Part shown: positions 43,225 through 56,600 of the stretch, one piece after another
How the letters are laid out: each line of letters begins with the position of its first letter
Numbering within the stretch: position 1 is the first letter of the stretch
Assembly: GCA_950097015.1 (NCBI GenBank)
Contig: CATNEN010000039.1
Location: 5,034,001 to 5,098,000, forward strand
Source of the DNA: Macrostomum hystrix
Taxonomy: Eukaryota; Platyhelminthes; Macrostomidae
Length of the DNA: 64,000 nt
Direction of reading: 5' to 3'
The notes under the pieces: model-generated
What the model was told of the DNA's origin: nothing
Seen by the model: the letters and a program-made list of their open reading frames with translations, nothing else
Databases searched by the model: none
Translations under genes and position numbers: made by a program

Positions 43225-44818
43225 GAAAAAAATTAAAGTAGAGGGTAGACGACAGCTCATGATAGAGGGCAGAAGACAGCTCATGATAGAGGGCAGAAGA
43301 CAGCTCATGATAGAGGGCAGAAGACAGCTCATGATAGGGTAGAAGATAGCTGGTGATAAGAGTTAGAAGACAGCTGGTGATAAGAGTTAGAAGACAGCTG
43401 GTGATAAGAGTTAGAAGACAGTTGGTGATAAGAGTTAGAAGACAGTTGGTGATAAGAGTTAGAAGACAGCTGGTGATAAGAGTTAGAAGACAGCTGGTGA
43501 TAAGAGTTAGAAGACAGCTGGTGATAAGAGTTAGAAGACAGCTGGTGATAAGAGTTAGAAGACAGTTGGTGATAAGAGTTAGAAGACAGTTGGTGATAAG
43601 AGTTAGAAGACAGCTGGTGATAAGAGTTAGAAGACAGTGGGTGATAAGAGTTAGAAGACAGCTGGTGATAAGAGTTAGAAGACAGCTGGTGATAAGAGTT
43701 AGAAGACAGCTGGTGATAAGAGTTAGAAGACAGCTGGTGATAAGAGTTAGAAGACAGCTGGTGATAAGAGTTGGAAGAGAGTTGGTGATAAGAGTTAGAA
43801 GACAGCTGGTGATAAGAGTTAGAAGACAGCTGGTGATAAGAGTTAGAAGACAGCTGGTGATAAGAGTTAGAAGACAGCTGGTGATAAGAGTTAGAAGACA
43901 GTTGGTGATAAGAGTTAGAAGACAGTTGGTGATAAGAGTTAGAAGACAGTTGGTGATAAGAGTTGGAAGACAGCTGGTGATAAGAGTTAGAAGACAGCTG
44001 GTGATAAGAGTTGGAAGACAGTTGGTGATAAGAGTTAGAAGACAGCTGGTGATAAGAGTTAGAAGACAGCTGGTGATAAGAGTTAGAAGACAGCTGGTGA
44101 TAAGAGTTAGAAGACAGCTGGTGATAAGAGTTAGAAGACAGTTGGTGATAAGAGTTAGAAGACAGTTGGTGATAAGAGTTAGAAGACAGTTGGTGATAAG
44201 AGTTAGAAGACAGTTGGTGATAAGAGTTGGAAGACAGCTGGTGATAAGAGTTAGAAGACAGCTGGTGATAAGAGTTGGAAGACAGTTGGTGATAAGAGTT
44301 AGAAGACAGCTGGTGATAAGAGTTAGAAGACAGCTGGTGATAAGAGTTAGAAGACAGCTGGTGATAAGAGTTAGAAGACAGTTGGTGATAAGAGTTAGAA
44401 GACAGTTGGTGATAAGAGTTAGAAGACAGCTGGTGATAAGAGTTAGAAGACAGCTGGTGATAAGAGTTAGAAGACAGCTGGTGATAAGAGTTAGAAGACA
44501 GTTGGTGATAAGAGTTAGAAGACAGTGGGTGATAAGAGTTAGAAGACAGCTGGTGATAAGAGTTAGAAGACAGCTGGTGATAAGAGTTAGAAGACAGCTG
44601 GTGATAAGAGTTAGAAGACAGCTGGTGATAAGAGTTAGAAGACAGTTGGTGATAAGAGTTAGAAGACAGCTGGTGATAAGAGTTAGAAGACAGTTGGTGA
44701 TAAGAGTTGGAAGACAGTTGGTGATAAGAGTTAGAAGACAGCTGGTGATAAGAGTTAGAAGACAGCTGGTGATAAGAGTTAGAAGACAGTTGGTGATAAG
44801 AGTTAGAAGACAGCTGCA
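43225..44818. repeat. 24-bp minisatellite, about 65 copies
   Basis: Unit agttagaagacagctggtga plus taag, highly homogeneous, with gttggtga, gtgggtga and gttggaag variants. The first five units (43240-43345) are a shorter related gggcagaagacagctcatga type. Period 24 keeps three frames open (RRQLVIRV on plus; CLLTLITS and SSNSYHQL on minus). Multi-unit blocks recur, for example 43760-43990 and 44210-44300. Confidence 0.97.
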
Positions 44819-45345
44819 GGTAAGCGATAAAAGCGCCATAGATGAAAGTGAAGAAACCATTGGAGGTCAGTGCCAAGAGTGCACCTTTGAGCACAATGAA
44901 AATGAGTTTGACTGCTTAAGTATCATCCATAGTCGAGAGTTGACAATCCTTGCAGACAGAAGTCTTATCTTTTTCCCTGCTATATAGTTTAGCCACTTTG
45001 ACTGAAGGGTGAGATCGATTCGCAGTGCTCAAAGTGAGGACCATGAGTCCGCATGCGCGGTTGTCAAGAGTTGGGCTTGGTGGCGTTCGACTTTTTGATC
45101 GATTGCGCTTTGCATAGTTCTGAGTCTAGCCAAGCAGCTGAGCACAGACAACAAATACTCAGTGCTGAGTGAAGTACGGAAGGCATCGGACATCAATAGT
45201 CTAAGAATGCTAAGTCACGCACAAGATTCGACAACAGTGAATGAGGCTTTGAGTCAGAGCACAACTGGCAAATAATAGTATTTTCGGTTTGAACTTCTGG
45301 CTTGTGGCGTGTGATTCAGGTGATGAAGCTGCTGGATTTGGGTTT
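44819..45345. other. Spacer between two large arrays
   Basis: Non-repetitive; no gene supported. On the minus strand a short hydrophobic frame (TSNGFFTFIYGAFIAYL) leads into the 24-bp array but has no other support. Confidence 0.4.
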
Positions 45346-45349
45346 AAAG

Positions 45350-46676
45350 GCAAAGACACAGGTGATGTAGGTGACAGTAACACAGGTGATGTAGGTGACA
45401 CAGTGACACAGGTGATGTAGGTGACACAGTGACACAGGTGATGTAGGTGACACAGTGACACAGGTGATGTAGGTGACACAGTGACACAGGTGATGTAGGT
45501 GACACAGTGACACAGGTGATGTAGGTGACACAGTGACACAGGTGATGTAGGTGACAATCTGACACAGGTGATGTAGGTGACACAGTGACACAGGTGATGT
45601 AGGTGACACAGTGACACAGGTGATGTAGGTGACACAGTGACACAGGTGATGTAGGTGACACAGTGACACAGGTGATGTAGGTGACACAGTGACACAGGTG
45701 ATGTAGGTGACACAGTGACACAGGTGATGTAGGTGACACAGTGACACAGGTGATGTAGGTGACAATCTGACACAGGTGATGTAGGTGACACAGTGACACA
45801 GGTGATGTAGGTGACAATGTGACACAGGTGATGTAGGTGACAATGTGACACAGGTGATGTAGGTGACACAGTGACACAGGTGATGTAGGTGACACAGTGA
45901 CACAGGTGATGTAGGTGACAATGTGACACAGGTGATGTAGGTGACAATGTGACACAGGTGATGTAGGTGACAATGTGACACAGGTGATGTAGGTGACAAT
46001 GTGACACAGGTGATGTAGGTGACACAGTGACACAGGTGATGTAGGTGACACAGTGACACAGGTGATGTAGGTGACACAGTGACACAGGTGATGCAGGTGA
46101 CACAGTGACACAGGTGATGCAGGTGACACAGTGACACAGGTGATGTAGGTGACACAGTGACACAGGTGATGTAGGTGACACAGTGACACAGGTGATGTAG
46201 GTGACACAGTGACACAGGTGATGTAGGTGACACAGTGACACAGGTGATGTAGGTGACACAGTGACACAGGTGATGTAGGTGACAATGTGACACAGGTGAT
46301 GTAGGTGACACAGTGACACAGGTGATGTAGGTGACACAGTGACACAGGTGATGCAGGTGACACAGTGACACAGGTGATGCAGGTGACACAGTGACACAGG
46401 TGATGCAGGTGACACAGTGACACAGGTGATGCAGGTGACACAGTGACACAGGTGATGCAGGTGACAATGTGACACAGGTGATGTAGGTGACACAGTGACA
46501 CAGGTGATGTAGGTGACAATGTGACACAGGTGATGTAGGTGACACAGTGACACAGGTGATGCAGGTGACACAGTGACACAGGTGATGTAGGTGACACAGT
46601 GACACAGGTGATGCAGGTGACACAGTGACACAGGTGATGCAGGTGACACAGTGACACAGGTGATGTAGGTGACGAA
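45350..46676. repeat. 26-bp minisatellite, about 51 copies
   Basis: Unit cacaggtgatgtaggtgaca plus cagtga. Variants aatgtga, aatctga and gatgcagg occur in runs. The minus strand contains no stop in any phase of the unit, so all three minus frames are open for more than 430 codons. Confidence 0.97.
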
Positions 46677-47150
46677 GTTGATTGACATACGGGTAATTAG
46701 CTCAGATTTTTAATTATCTCAGAATAGCAAATAATTACTCAAATCTGCGTGAATTCTAAGAAGTTAATAATCCATTCAGTTTGATGCTAATTGGTAAAGA
46801 CACTGGCATGCAAATTGTGATTATTTTGCCAAATCCAATCTATCATTTTTATCATGTTTCGGTGTGGCCTTGCTTTGTTTGGCTTTGATTATTAGCATTA
46901 TGCAAAGGTCATCCCAAAGATGTGTTTTATAGAATTCTTTCTGTTAGCATTCTATCGGCCAGATGAATGAACAAAAGCAAGACAATGTTTTAATATAAAT
47001 TAAGCAACTTCAAATAGTCAAGTTAACAAAGCATCATATATCATTTTTCGAGTTTTTTTACTTTTTTTCAGCAGTTATAACAAAAATAAGTAGAAAACTA
47101 TGAGACAGGCTAAAACAGAAAACTTTTTAACTAAGCCTAATAAACCCAAG
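46677..47150. other. AT-rich spacer, no gene seen
   Basis: No frame, domain or RNA-gene signal found. Confidence 0.5.
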
Positions 47151-47568
47151 TTCAGAATGACTCATCTAAGGCTAGAATGACTCATCTAAGGCTAGAATGA
47201 CTCATCTTAGGCTTGAATGACTCATCTAAGGCCAGAATGACTCATCTAAGGCCAGAATGACTCATCTAAGGTTTGAATGACTCATCTAAGGCTAGAATGA
47301 CTCATCTAAGGCTAGAATGACTCATCTAAGGCTAGAATGACTCATCTAAGGCTAGAATGACTCATCTTAGGCTTGAATGACTCATCTAAGGCCAGAATGA
47401 CTCATCTAAGGCCAGAATGACTCATCTAAGGTTTGAATGACTCATCTAAGGCCAGAATGACTCATCTAAGGCTAGAATGACTCATCTAAGGCTAGAATGA
47501 CTCATCTAAGGCTTGAATGGCTCATCTAAGGCTTGAATGACTCATCTAAGGCTAGAATGACCCATAAT
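47151..47568. repeat. 20-bp minisatellite with an AP-1-type core in nearly every unit
   Basis: About 20 units of gaatgactcatctaaggcta. Each holds TGACTCA, the consensus AP-1/TRE heptamer, except one unit with tggctca and the last with tgaccca. It lies about 100 bp beyond the CFAP77 stop codon. Confidence 0.95.
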
Positions 47569-47667
47569 CCCAAGGCCGACCCCAAAATGAATTGCAACTC
47601 GCGAGTCCCTAGTCTTTAGAAGCATGCAGTTATCCTACTGTCAAACAGCTGTCAGTCAGAATCAGCC

Positions 47668-49795
47668 TCAGTGCTTGCTGGGGGCGCACAGTCCCAGTCC
47701 GGCTGCTCCTAGGCGGTGGCTCTGCTCCGCTCGCCAGGCGGCCACCGCGGCGCGCCGAGCCCGCTCGGAGCGGAACGTGTCCAGCTGCGGCTTGGCGGCT
47801 TCCTCGAATCTGGCCAATCGCCACGGCTTCGGCAGCTGCTGCTGGGCGAGTGTCGGATGGCTGAGATCGATGGGCAGCAGGCGCTGACGAAGCATCGCCG
47901 CCCGGGTCATGGTAGGCTGCGTGAAGTCCGGCTGAAAAAAAGTTGATTTTAGGTCGAAATTGCACAGTCGAAAAAGCACACGCAGTTCGTCTACTTAAAG
48001 TAATCTAGAAAGCATTTTATAAAAATTGCACATTATACAAATATAATTATTCATGTCGTGTCAGATGCACAGTCAGGACTTTTAGTTAAATTGGGCGCCA
48101 TCAACGGGAGTTAAATTGGGCGCCATCAACGGGAGTTGAATTGGGCGCCATCAACGGGAGTTGAATTGGGCGCCATCAACGGGAGTTGAATTGGGCGCCA
48201 TCAACGGGAGTTAAATTGGGCGCCATCAACGGGAGTTAAATTGGGCGCCATCAACGGGAGTTAAATTGGGCGCCATCAACGGGAGTTAAATTGGGCGCCA
48301 TCAACGGGAGTTGAATTGGGCGCCATCAACGGAAGTTAAATTGGGCGCCATCAACAGGAGCTGAATTGGGCGACATCAACGGGAGTTAAATTGGGCGCCA
48401 TCAATGGGGGTTTAATTATGCGCCATCAGCAGCCCCTTTCCACCCCCACCTTGGCTACGCTCGTCACGACCGGCGTGAGACTTTGAACAAAGAAAACTAA
48501 ATCTCTAGAGTGTGGACAGCAAATATGTGAATGTAACCAACTCGAATGTGATTAGTTATTTGTGAAACAGTACAATAACATACTAATCGCAGAAACTCAT
48601 AAAGCCACGATCTGAAAATCAATAAATTTACTGCGAGACTTGCAAAACCAGTTATGAGGCTTTTTTCTCAAAGACCAATGAGACCAATGCACAGTGAGAT
48701 GGTAAACTGCCTGCCTGGGTCAGGGCAGAAGTACACGCCTGTGTGAGCGCGTGTTAAGGGGTCCCACGAATGTATAAAATTGCACCAATGTCGCCAAATG
48801 ATGCGCCAATGCCAACTGCCCCGCTGCAAATAAGAACAACAAGAATATCATGTTTCTTTTTATTACCTTAATAGCGGAGACGGCAGATTTCACGCCGTGT
48901 CGATCGAAGCGGCTCTGTTGAAACTCGGCGAAATACCGGTTGGACAGCAGCTCGTGTAGAGGATCTCCAGCCCTTTTAATTGAAATCGCGCGAAATAGTT
49001 TCGCTGCTTTCCTACGGGTTTCCTATAAACCTTTCAATTCTTGGACTTTAACTTTTCAGTTTACACCAATAGGTCGTGAGTTCGAATCTCAGGACAACGG
49101 AAGCTATTCGTATCCCTGAACGAGGAGGGGGGCAGTGGGAGAGCGGTCTAACGCGTTTGCCTCTCGCACCAATGTCTCAGAGCTCGATTCCGCGAGGCCA
49201 TATTGATTTGGGGCGTGGCCGCGGAGAGAAGGCTTTGGGGGCTTGTCGTGCGATTTACGCCCTTAAACTCCAACCTCCAAGGCATAGTGAGAGTGTACAC
49301 TGCCTGACGATATGAAAGTCGTAGTAAATCTTAGTTTCTTAGTAAATTCCTACTCACTGTGTCTTGATCCCATAAGTCATGGGCGCTGGCAGTTGTCTCT
49401 GCGCCCGCTGCTGGAAATTGCCTTCGTCGGCGACTGAAGAGGCGGACTCTCCTTTGCTAGCGGTCGATGGCGGAGCCAGCCCGTCACAGCCGCCGTCTTT
49501 TAGCGCCCTGAAGTCGCTGGACTGCCGCAGCGAGGCGTAGCCGAGTCGGGCCGCCTCTCGGTTGATTGACAGATAGTTGCGCTGCAGCCGCTGCTTGGGT
49601 CGCTTCAGCAACGATTGGTAGCTACTAGCAACCGCAGAGGACGGGCCGCACTGCTGCTGTTGCTGCGACTCTGATTTATAAATGGATGCTACAAATTAAA
49701 CTTTTGTTGATTGTCTACTAAAAAACTGTGCTAAACTGACCACATTGATTGTCGCTGCAGGCACCGCCGGATCCTTCGTAACCGTTGCAGCTAGC
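47668..49795 (-). CDS. CFAP77: Cilia- and flagella-associated protein 77 (5' end not found)
   Basis: CFAP77 is a microtubule inner protein of the ciliary doublet B-tubule. Exons, minus strand: 49795-49741 (tentative), 49670-49358, 48972-48867 and 47931-47668, with matching phases 1, 2 and 0. The second listed exon carries QRLQRNYLSINREAARLG and ends LPAPMTYGIKTQ, the characteristic LPPMTYG segment. The third reads GDPLHELLSNRYFAEFQQSR, matching the FDLLxHxY stretch. The last has LPKPWRLARFEEAAKPQLDT, then an arginine/alanine-rich helix and CAPSKH. The 55-bp exon depends on a GTCAGT donor and is least sure; no start codon was located in the AT-rich DNA upstream. Introns hold a 25-bp minisatellite and SINE-A copies. 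Confidence 0.8.
48085..48425. repeat. 25-bp minisatellite, about 13 copies, in CFAP77 intron
   Basis: Unit aattgggcgccatcaacggg plus agtta. Each unit contains the palindrome GGCGCC. Confidence 0.95.
48690..48842 (+). mobile_element. SINE-A, 3' half
   Basis: Family-A body from cacagtgagatggtaaactg and gtcagggcagaagtacacgc to the tail gctgcaaataagaacaacaa. The tRNA-like head is missing. Confidence 0.75.
49122..49325 (+). mobile_element. SINE-A, 5' part
   Basis: Head gggggcagtgggagagcggt, tctaacgcgtttgcctctcg and agagctcgattccgcg, body ggggcgtggccgcggagaga up to cctgacgatatgaaagtc, where it stops about 33 bp from a CFAP77 exon. Confidence 0.83.
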
Positions 49796-51902
49796 CTGAA
49801 AAGATGTTATAAATATATAAAAGTGCTAAAAAAGTTGTATCAGTATATAAAAAAAACTTTCTTTACGGCTTTGTTTATCATACATTAAAACATTTATGAC
49901 ATCCTCTGAGATTTATTTCATAATGGGAAACTCTGAAAATGTTAAAAAAACATGTGATCTGTTACACAATACACAATTAAATACTTTATATAATATTCTA
50001 TAATTATATAATTAATCTAGAGATGTATAGAATTCCCAAATATTTCTATAAATAAATATCATAACAACTCGTTAATCGAATTGTATAACTATAGCATGAT
50101 TTTTCTTTTAATTATAAACAAAATCTTACAAAAACAGAAGGGTTTATAAACATTCTAACAAAATCCTGTCTAATCCTGTCGAAATAAATGCTTCTTACTA
50201 AACTTTATAATACAAACATTCAACATTCCAACATCCAATATTCCAAATTCACAAATTCAAGCAGGCATTCAAGTATGTCAGTTGCAAAGTTAAAAAGAAA
50301 CACGTACACAAATAAGAAAAATAGACAAATAAGAAATTGCTGTGTCAATATTAGTGTTTCTACGTTTTATTAACAAATTCTAAACACAATGTAAGCTGAG
50401 AAATCTTATTTAAACTCACAAATATATCAATTTCCCGTTCTTATGCTTTATGCATCAATATATAAATTCTATGCGATCTAAACTGACAATGGCATATAAA
50501 AATTTTCGATGATCAAGAAAATATACAAAACATATGGTTGCCCTTTACTGAAATCAATGTATGAAAATTTTGTCCGAAATATAATTAAGCTTAATTATTT
50601 TTTGGAATTTAGCGAATAAAATGGCTTAGAAATTATAGTCATAATTAGCATAATTTTATGCCCCTTCAGAAGTTAAATTAGCATAGCGACAAGCAAGCCG
50701 ATGTACAGTTTTTGTTTTTAATTTATTGGTTTTTATTTTAGTTTTATAGTAAAATTTAACTATTTTAAGCTATCATGTACGGAACATATGTCTAAAAGGC
50801 CTTAAATTGTTATAATATTTGTTAATCTACAAACGTTCCTTAAGCCGCAAGAAGATCGTCACTTACACATTAACGGAAGGCCAGTGCTGCATAGAAACAT
50901 ATTGGTCCTGTAAACGATTCCAGTGCTTCTGTAACTCGTATGCTTAATATCGGTCATTCATAAGTTTTTTTTAAGATAATTTACTTGCAAGAAGTACGAA
51001 TGGTTGTTTACTCTAACAATTACAATTTCTTCTCAGTTCAAAACCACACTACCATTTCGCATAAACTATATACGTGCGTCTCTTTTTTTCAGTGGCAAAA
51101 TTATTATCCAACAAAAGCTGTACCTGATTAAGCAATCATATTTGTTTTATTAATGGGCGAAGAGAGATGTTTCGCACAGTCGCCAGTAGGAATTAATCTG
51201 TCATATTTTAATTTTATAACGCTTTTTATTAAACTACGAACACGTAGATTGAATTATAAATAAATTGCAGCAATTGCGCGTCGCTTTGAAAGAGTCTTTA
51301 TAACAAAAGGACACTAATTGTGTCTCCCCTTTGTTGAGATTCAAACTGATCCTGCCCTCTTAATCCAAAGTCCCTCGCTGAATAATCACTGTTGTCTTCA
51401 ATTAACTTCCCTTCATCAGCACGAAAAAATATAGTTGAAATGCATATACGCTCGTATATGCCAGCTCTTCTTTCTTTATTTAATCCCGCAAGTTGGTTAA
51501 GTCTAAACACCTTACAAGGCCTACTTTATCATCTCCAAAAAACGTGGTTGTCTGAGAAAGAGAAAGAAGCAGGTTGTCAGCTGTTCATCAGTTGAACAGC
51601 TTGCACTTAGTTGAAGGAATTCTTGTTTCCTGGAATAAACAATACATTTTTGCAAGTCACGGGCCACTAATTCTTGTTCTATAGGAAGGAAGCTAGCAAC
51701 CGGTGGGTTTAAAGCCAATCCCATCATGTAATCGACCAGCGCCAACCAATAGGAAAGTTTCTAGCATTAGATATTTTGTATCCTATAGAAGAACTTTATA
51801 TCTTGAAGTCAGTTACGCGTGTCTATGAAGTCTCGTCTAGATAATTCGACAAAAAATAGCTTTTTTGCCTGTTGCGCAGCACACGCCACACAAGTGCTCC
51901 CT
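49796..51902. other. AT-rich intergenic region between CFAP77 and the fibrinogen-related gene
   Basis: About 2.1 kb, strongly AT-rich. No gene supported; two short frames (50188-50373 and 51298-51595) lack domains. The two genes diverge from here, so both promoters probably lie in it. Confidence 0.5.
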
Positions 51903-53403
51903 ATGAATTTGTTTCTAGCTTTTAATCTGCTTCTATATCTGGCTTCTATGCCTGAGAATGTGGCCTGTTTGTTAAATGGTGAGTTTAATTTTAGTGCCTT
52001 TTGTAACCAGCGGCGTATAGCCAGGATTTTTTTCAGGACTGGACTGGTAGTAGCCAGTGGCGTCTGCAGGGGAGCGCCACTACCAGAGGGCGCCACTACC
52101 TATCACGGTGGCGCCACTACCTACCACGGTGGCGCCACTACCTACCACGGTGGCGCCACTACCTACCACGGTGGCGCCACTACCTACCACGGTGGCGCCA
52201 CTACCTATCACGGTGGCGCCACTACCTATCACGGTGGCGCCACTACCTATCACGGTGGCGCCACTACCTACCTACCACGGTCCCCCTTGCCCCCCTGGCT
52301 ACGCTCCTGGTAGAAACTGGCTGCACATACTGTAACGGGGGCCCATGGCTGCGGAGACAAGGTTTGGGGGCTTGTCATGCAGTATATGCGAATGAACCTA
52401 CAAGACGCAGTACTCAAGAGTACGATCCCTGAGGACAATGAAGCATACTCAAGCCACGCAGTCACACATTGACAACAACAGGCTGCAGCAAGTTTGTTCC
52501 TCTCTATCGCGACCGTTGCAACACGAATAATCAAGCGACAAACGTCGCCGCTTTCGTCTGCATACGCCAGTGCTGGCAAAATCCGCTCTGTAGGCTGGTG
52601 AAGCTCACGAATGCCGGCGTCTGCCAGTTGGTGACGGACTCTGAAGCTCTGAGCTTCACGCTGACGCCTGGCGACTGTCCGATGCTCAGGATTGGTCAGT
52701 GTTCTTGAATTCTGGTGTTGAGTTGAATAAAAAAATTGACAGCTTCTAACCTTTTGGTCTGGAGTTCGAATTTCAGCAGCTAGGCTCTAGGCTAGTTGCA
52801 AAGTGTTATCCACACTGAAAGTAGTGGCAACATAGAATCTGCTACGAACTTATCTTAAGATGCCTTATTAACTCGTGATGGAAAAGGTTGGCAGAATTAG
52901 TTAAAGTTAGATTATACCGCAGCAGCATGCAGTGTAAACACAGCACGTGAGATTTTGAGATGCCGTTAATTTTTTTGAGAAGTCGAAAAATGGTCATTGA
53001 AATTAGCACGAAATTTTTTAGCAAAGAAGCCGTTGCTATGCAGCAGTTTGAAGGCTGAATTCCAAATGAGGAAAAACTGGTAGCTCAGGTGCCACAGGCC
53101 TCTGAGGCACGGCCATGCAGAATATCTGAAATCGGCACTTGCTAGAGAGGAGGCTAAATTATTGCAGCGAAGCTTGTGCACGGCTGTGCCTTCATTCCAT
53201 GGCAGACTCATCAAACTTTAATTGGTGTGGAACGAAAAGGGACAGTGGCCTTAATGGGTTTCATTTTGTCTGAGTATAATAAAACGTAGGCGTAGTTTTT
53301 TCAAAATTTAATATCGCGTGCATGGCTATAGGGTGGTTTGCAACCACGCTTGTTTGTTCTTGACACTAAAATAATAGGGAGACACTTATCAGTCCATCAA
53401 TCA

Positions 53404-53485
<82 letters not shown>

Positions 53486-53596
53486 ATCTATCTATCTATC
53501 TATCATCTATCTATCTATCTATCTATCTATCATCTATCTATCTATCTATCTATCTATCATCTATCTATCTATCTATCATCTATCTATCTATCTATC

Positions 53597-53651
<55 letters not shown>

Positions 53652-56600
53652 ATCTATCTATCTATGGTGGAGTATCGAAGACCTTTAAGGGAGAAAAGAA
53701 CTCAGTTTAACAATGGTCGATAGGGACTCTACGTATTACTTATTAACTTTGACCAGTTCATTAACAATGTGATAGCGTTTGTTCTGCTAAATTTGAAAAA
53801 AAAGTTTTTCGACCGTCACTTGTCACGTGACGTATTCAAGATCCTAGTTCAATTGGCATGCTATTTTTAGCACACAAGGTCAAATATCACGCGTTCCTTG
53901 CGTGATTACATTATTATCGTTTATTTAGCTTCTTGAGCACGGCTACTTTTTCGTGAAAAATTTGCACCTTGAGTGCAGAAGTTAGAATCTAAAAAATGTA
54001 ATGCTGGGCCAAATTCATATGAGAGAAATATATGAGACCTCGGAGACATAAGAAAAAGAGATATGAAAGAAGTAAGACATTAGACGGGGGAGATGAAACG
54101 AGGGAGAGTTGAGACTGGGGGAGATGAGACACATGAGAGATAAGACAGAGAGATGAGACAGGGGAGAGATGAGACAGCGGAGAGATGAGACAGGGGAGAA
54201 ATGAGACAGGGGAGAGATGAGACAGGTGAGAGATGAGACAGGGGAGAGATGAGACAGCTGTGAGAGATGAGACAGGGGAGAGATGAGAGGGGAGAGATGA
54301 GACAGGGGAGAAATGAGACAGGGGAGAGATGAGACAGGGGAGAGATGAGACAGGGGAGAGATGAGACACGCGAGAGATGAAACAAGAGAGATTGGACGGA
54401 GGAGATGAACAAGGAATAGATAGAGGATCTACTCGTATCTATTGCAGATTACAACAGGCTGGCAGTCCGAGGCGGTCGCAGGTTCTACGTATTTCAGCAG
54501 CGCAAGAGTGCCTCAATCGATTTCGTGCGGGGCTGGACAGACTATGTCAGCGGCTTCGGGGACGAGTCTAACTTTTGGACAGGTAAATTTCTCTGTTCAC
54601 GTGGGGAAAATACTAGCGAACAAAGCTAGAGATTTTTCTGTGCAGCTAGAGGGCTCCCATTTTCCCATTTTCCATCTCCAGTGCATCCACCATGTTTACC
54701 CTGATTTGGTTTAGGCTTTCACACGGCACACGAAAGCTTTCATGGCGATTCAATCAGTTGCCATAGCAACTGCTAAATTACTGAACTCCATTTCAGTGTC
54801 TAAGTAGGATACTATCACATCCCGTTCATTAATCAAGACTTAATAAATTAGTCTATAAATTAGATAAATTAGTCTATGGCCAAATCGTATTCCGTTTAAT
54901 GTGCGTTTCGCGTCGAAAGATTTAATAATATTTATTATTGAAAGCTGCGGGAAATAGCACAGTTTGGTGCAGCAAGCGAGTCTACCCATTTCGCTGACTC
55001 CTGGGACCGATTTCATGAGCAACTGGTAAATTAGCAGTTAGCAGCAGCTAAAATAACTGTGGATATTCAGCAGTCTGCTAAAAACTGGTTTCATAAAGCA
55101 ACTGGTAAATATCTGCTGGTAAATATCAGTACTGCTATTCCCCCTAGCATTGAATTCGTGCCATAGACATTCGCTTTGCAGCAGAAGAAGAAGCTGAGTT
55201 GGAGAAGGAGAAAGAGAAGGAGCGGGTAGTATATAAGGCTCTAGTCTCGCTAGCTTAGAAGTAAAAACTGAAAAGATTTTAACCATGTCCATGCCGGAGC
55301 AAAAGCTCATCTTTCTGTCTCTCATGAGAGACAAAAAGGCTGTTTTGTTCGGTAGTTTTGCGGATAACGCAGAAGCCAAATCGAAAAAGCGACACGCTTG
55401 GGAGGAAATCCGAACCACAATGGAGGCAAATGGGTTGTGCAAGCCAGTTGCATATCTGCGCGACAGAATGTGGAAAAACATTCGGATGGCAACAATTAAG
55501 AAGCGAGACACTAGTCGTCAGACGGGCGCCGGAGGAGGGACTCTTGCCAAGGAGACAGATGTGGATCGTATGGTTCTAGAACTCATTGGAAAGGAAAGTT
55601 CTTCGGTATGTGGGCTTGATGTCGAAGAAAGTGTGCCCTGCATTCGACCCGATGCCGCTTCCGATGCATCTGTCCATATAGACAACTTAAACCGTACTAT
55701 GCCTAGCAGCTCGGCGGAAAAGCCATCCATGGCCAGGCCTTCGATGTTGGCCCTGCTCAGCAACGAAGCAGGCGAAGCGCCATCGACACCACGTCGAAGG
55801 AAGCCGGAGAAGATGACGGAAAAAGAAGAGTTGGTTCTCGAGTTTCGCCTGAAAAGCTGCGCCTGGAAATCCGAAAACTTGAACTCGAGCAGCAAGATGA
55901 TATACCATGCTAAAGCTGTTATTTTTCATAGCTAAACCCCTATCTTTCCCACATGCATATCATTCTTCCAAACTAATATTTCCCCAACTTCAAACTTCCC
56001 CACATCTCATCTTTCCCATATTCCCCGCTGCCTAGCTTCCTTATGTCCCCTTCCTCCCCACATCACCTAGTCCCGAATTCCCTTCTGTATCTTCTCTTCC
56101 CCTCTTCCCTAAACATCGGTGCTAGATACAAGTCACAAGCGACAAACTTGCCTCGCAAAATGGGCGATAAAGTGTAATCGGAAGCGAAAAGCTTAGAGGA
56201 AAACAAGGGAAAATTGCGGCAGAATTTCACCAGGACTTTTGTTTGATATACACAGTAAGGCAGGTAAGCACAGTGTAAAAAATAGATCTAGCTCTGCCAA
56301 GTAATACGATATCATGAAAAATGTTAAAATCAGTGATGTGTCACTAATGCATAGCATTGCAAGAATGCACCGCTGCTTTAATCATTTCCGATGTTGTAAA
56401 CGAACAGAGAACTGTATAAAACATGCTTCATCTTCTCTATACTATACTAAAAATGAAAATCTTGCTTGGGGATCATGGTCAACTTGGGGATCATTGTCAG
56501 CTGGGGGATCATTGTAACTTAAAAAAAGCTGAAACTGCAGCTGCTAAAAAGTATCTACTGGACGAATTAAAAATATTTCTGCTCCCCGAATGGGGGCAAA

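Noticed and set aside
43205-44987. Frames of 521-551 codons on both strands
   Set aside because: 24-bp repeat, open because the period is a multiple of three; identical peptide units only.
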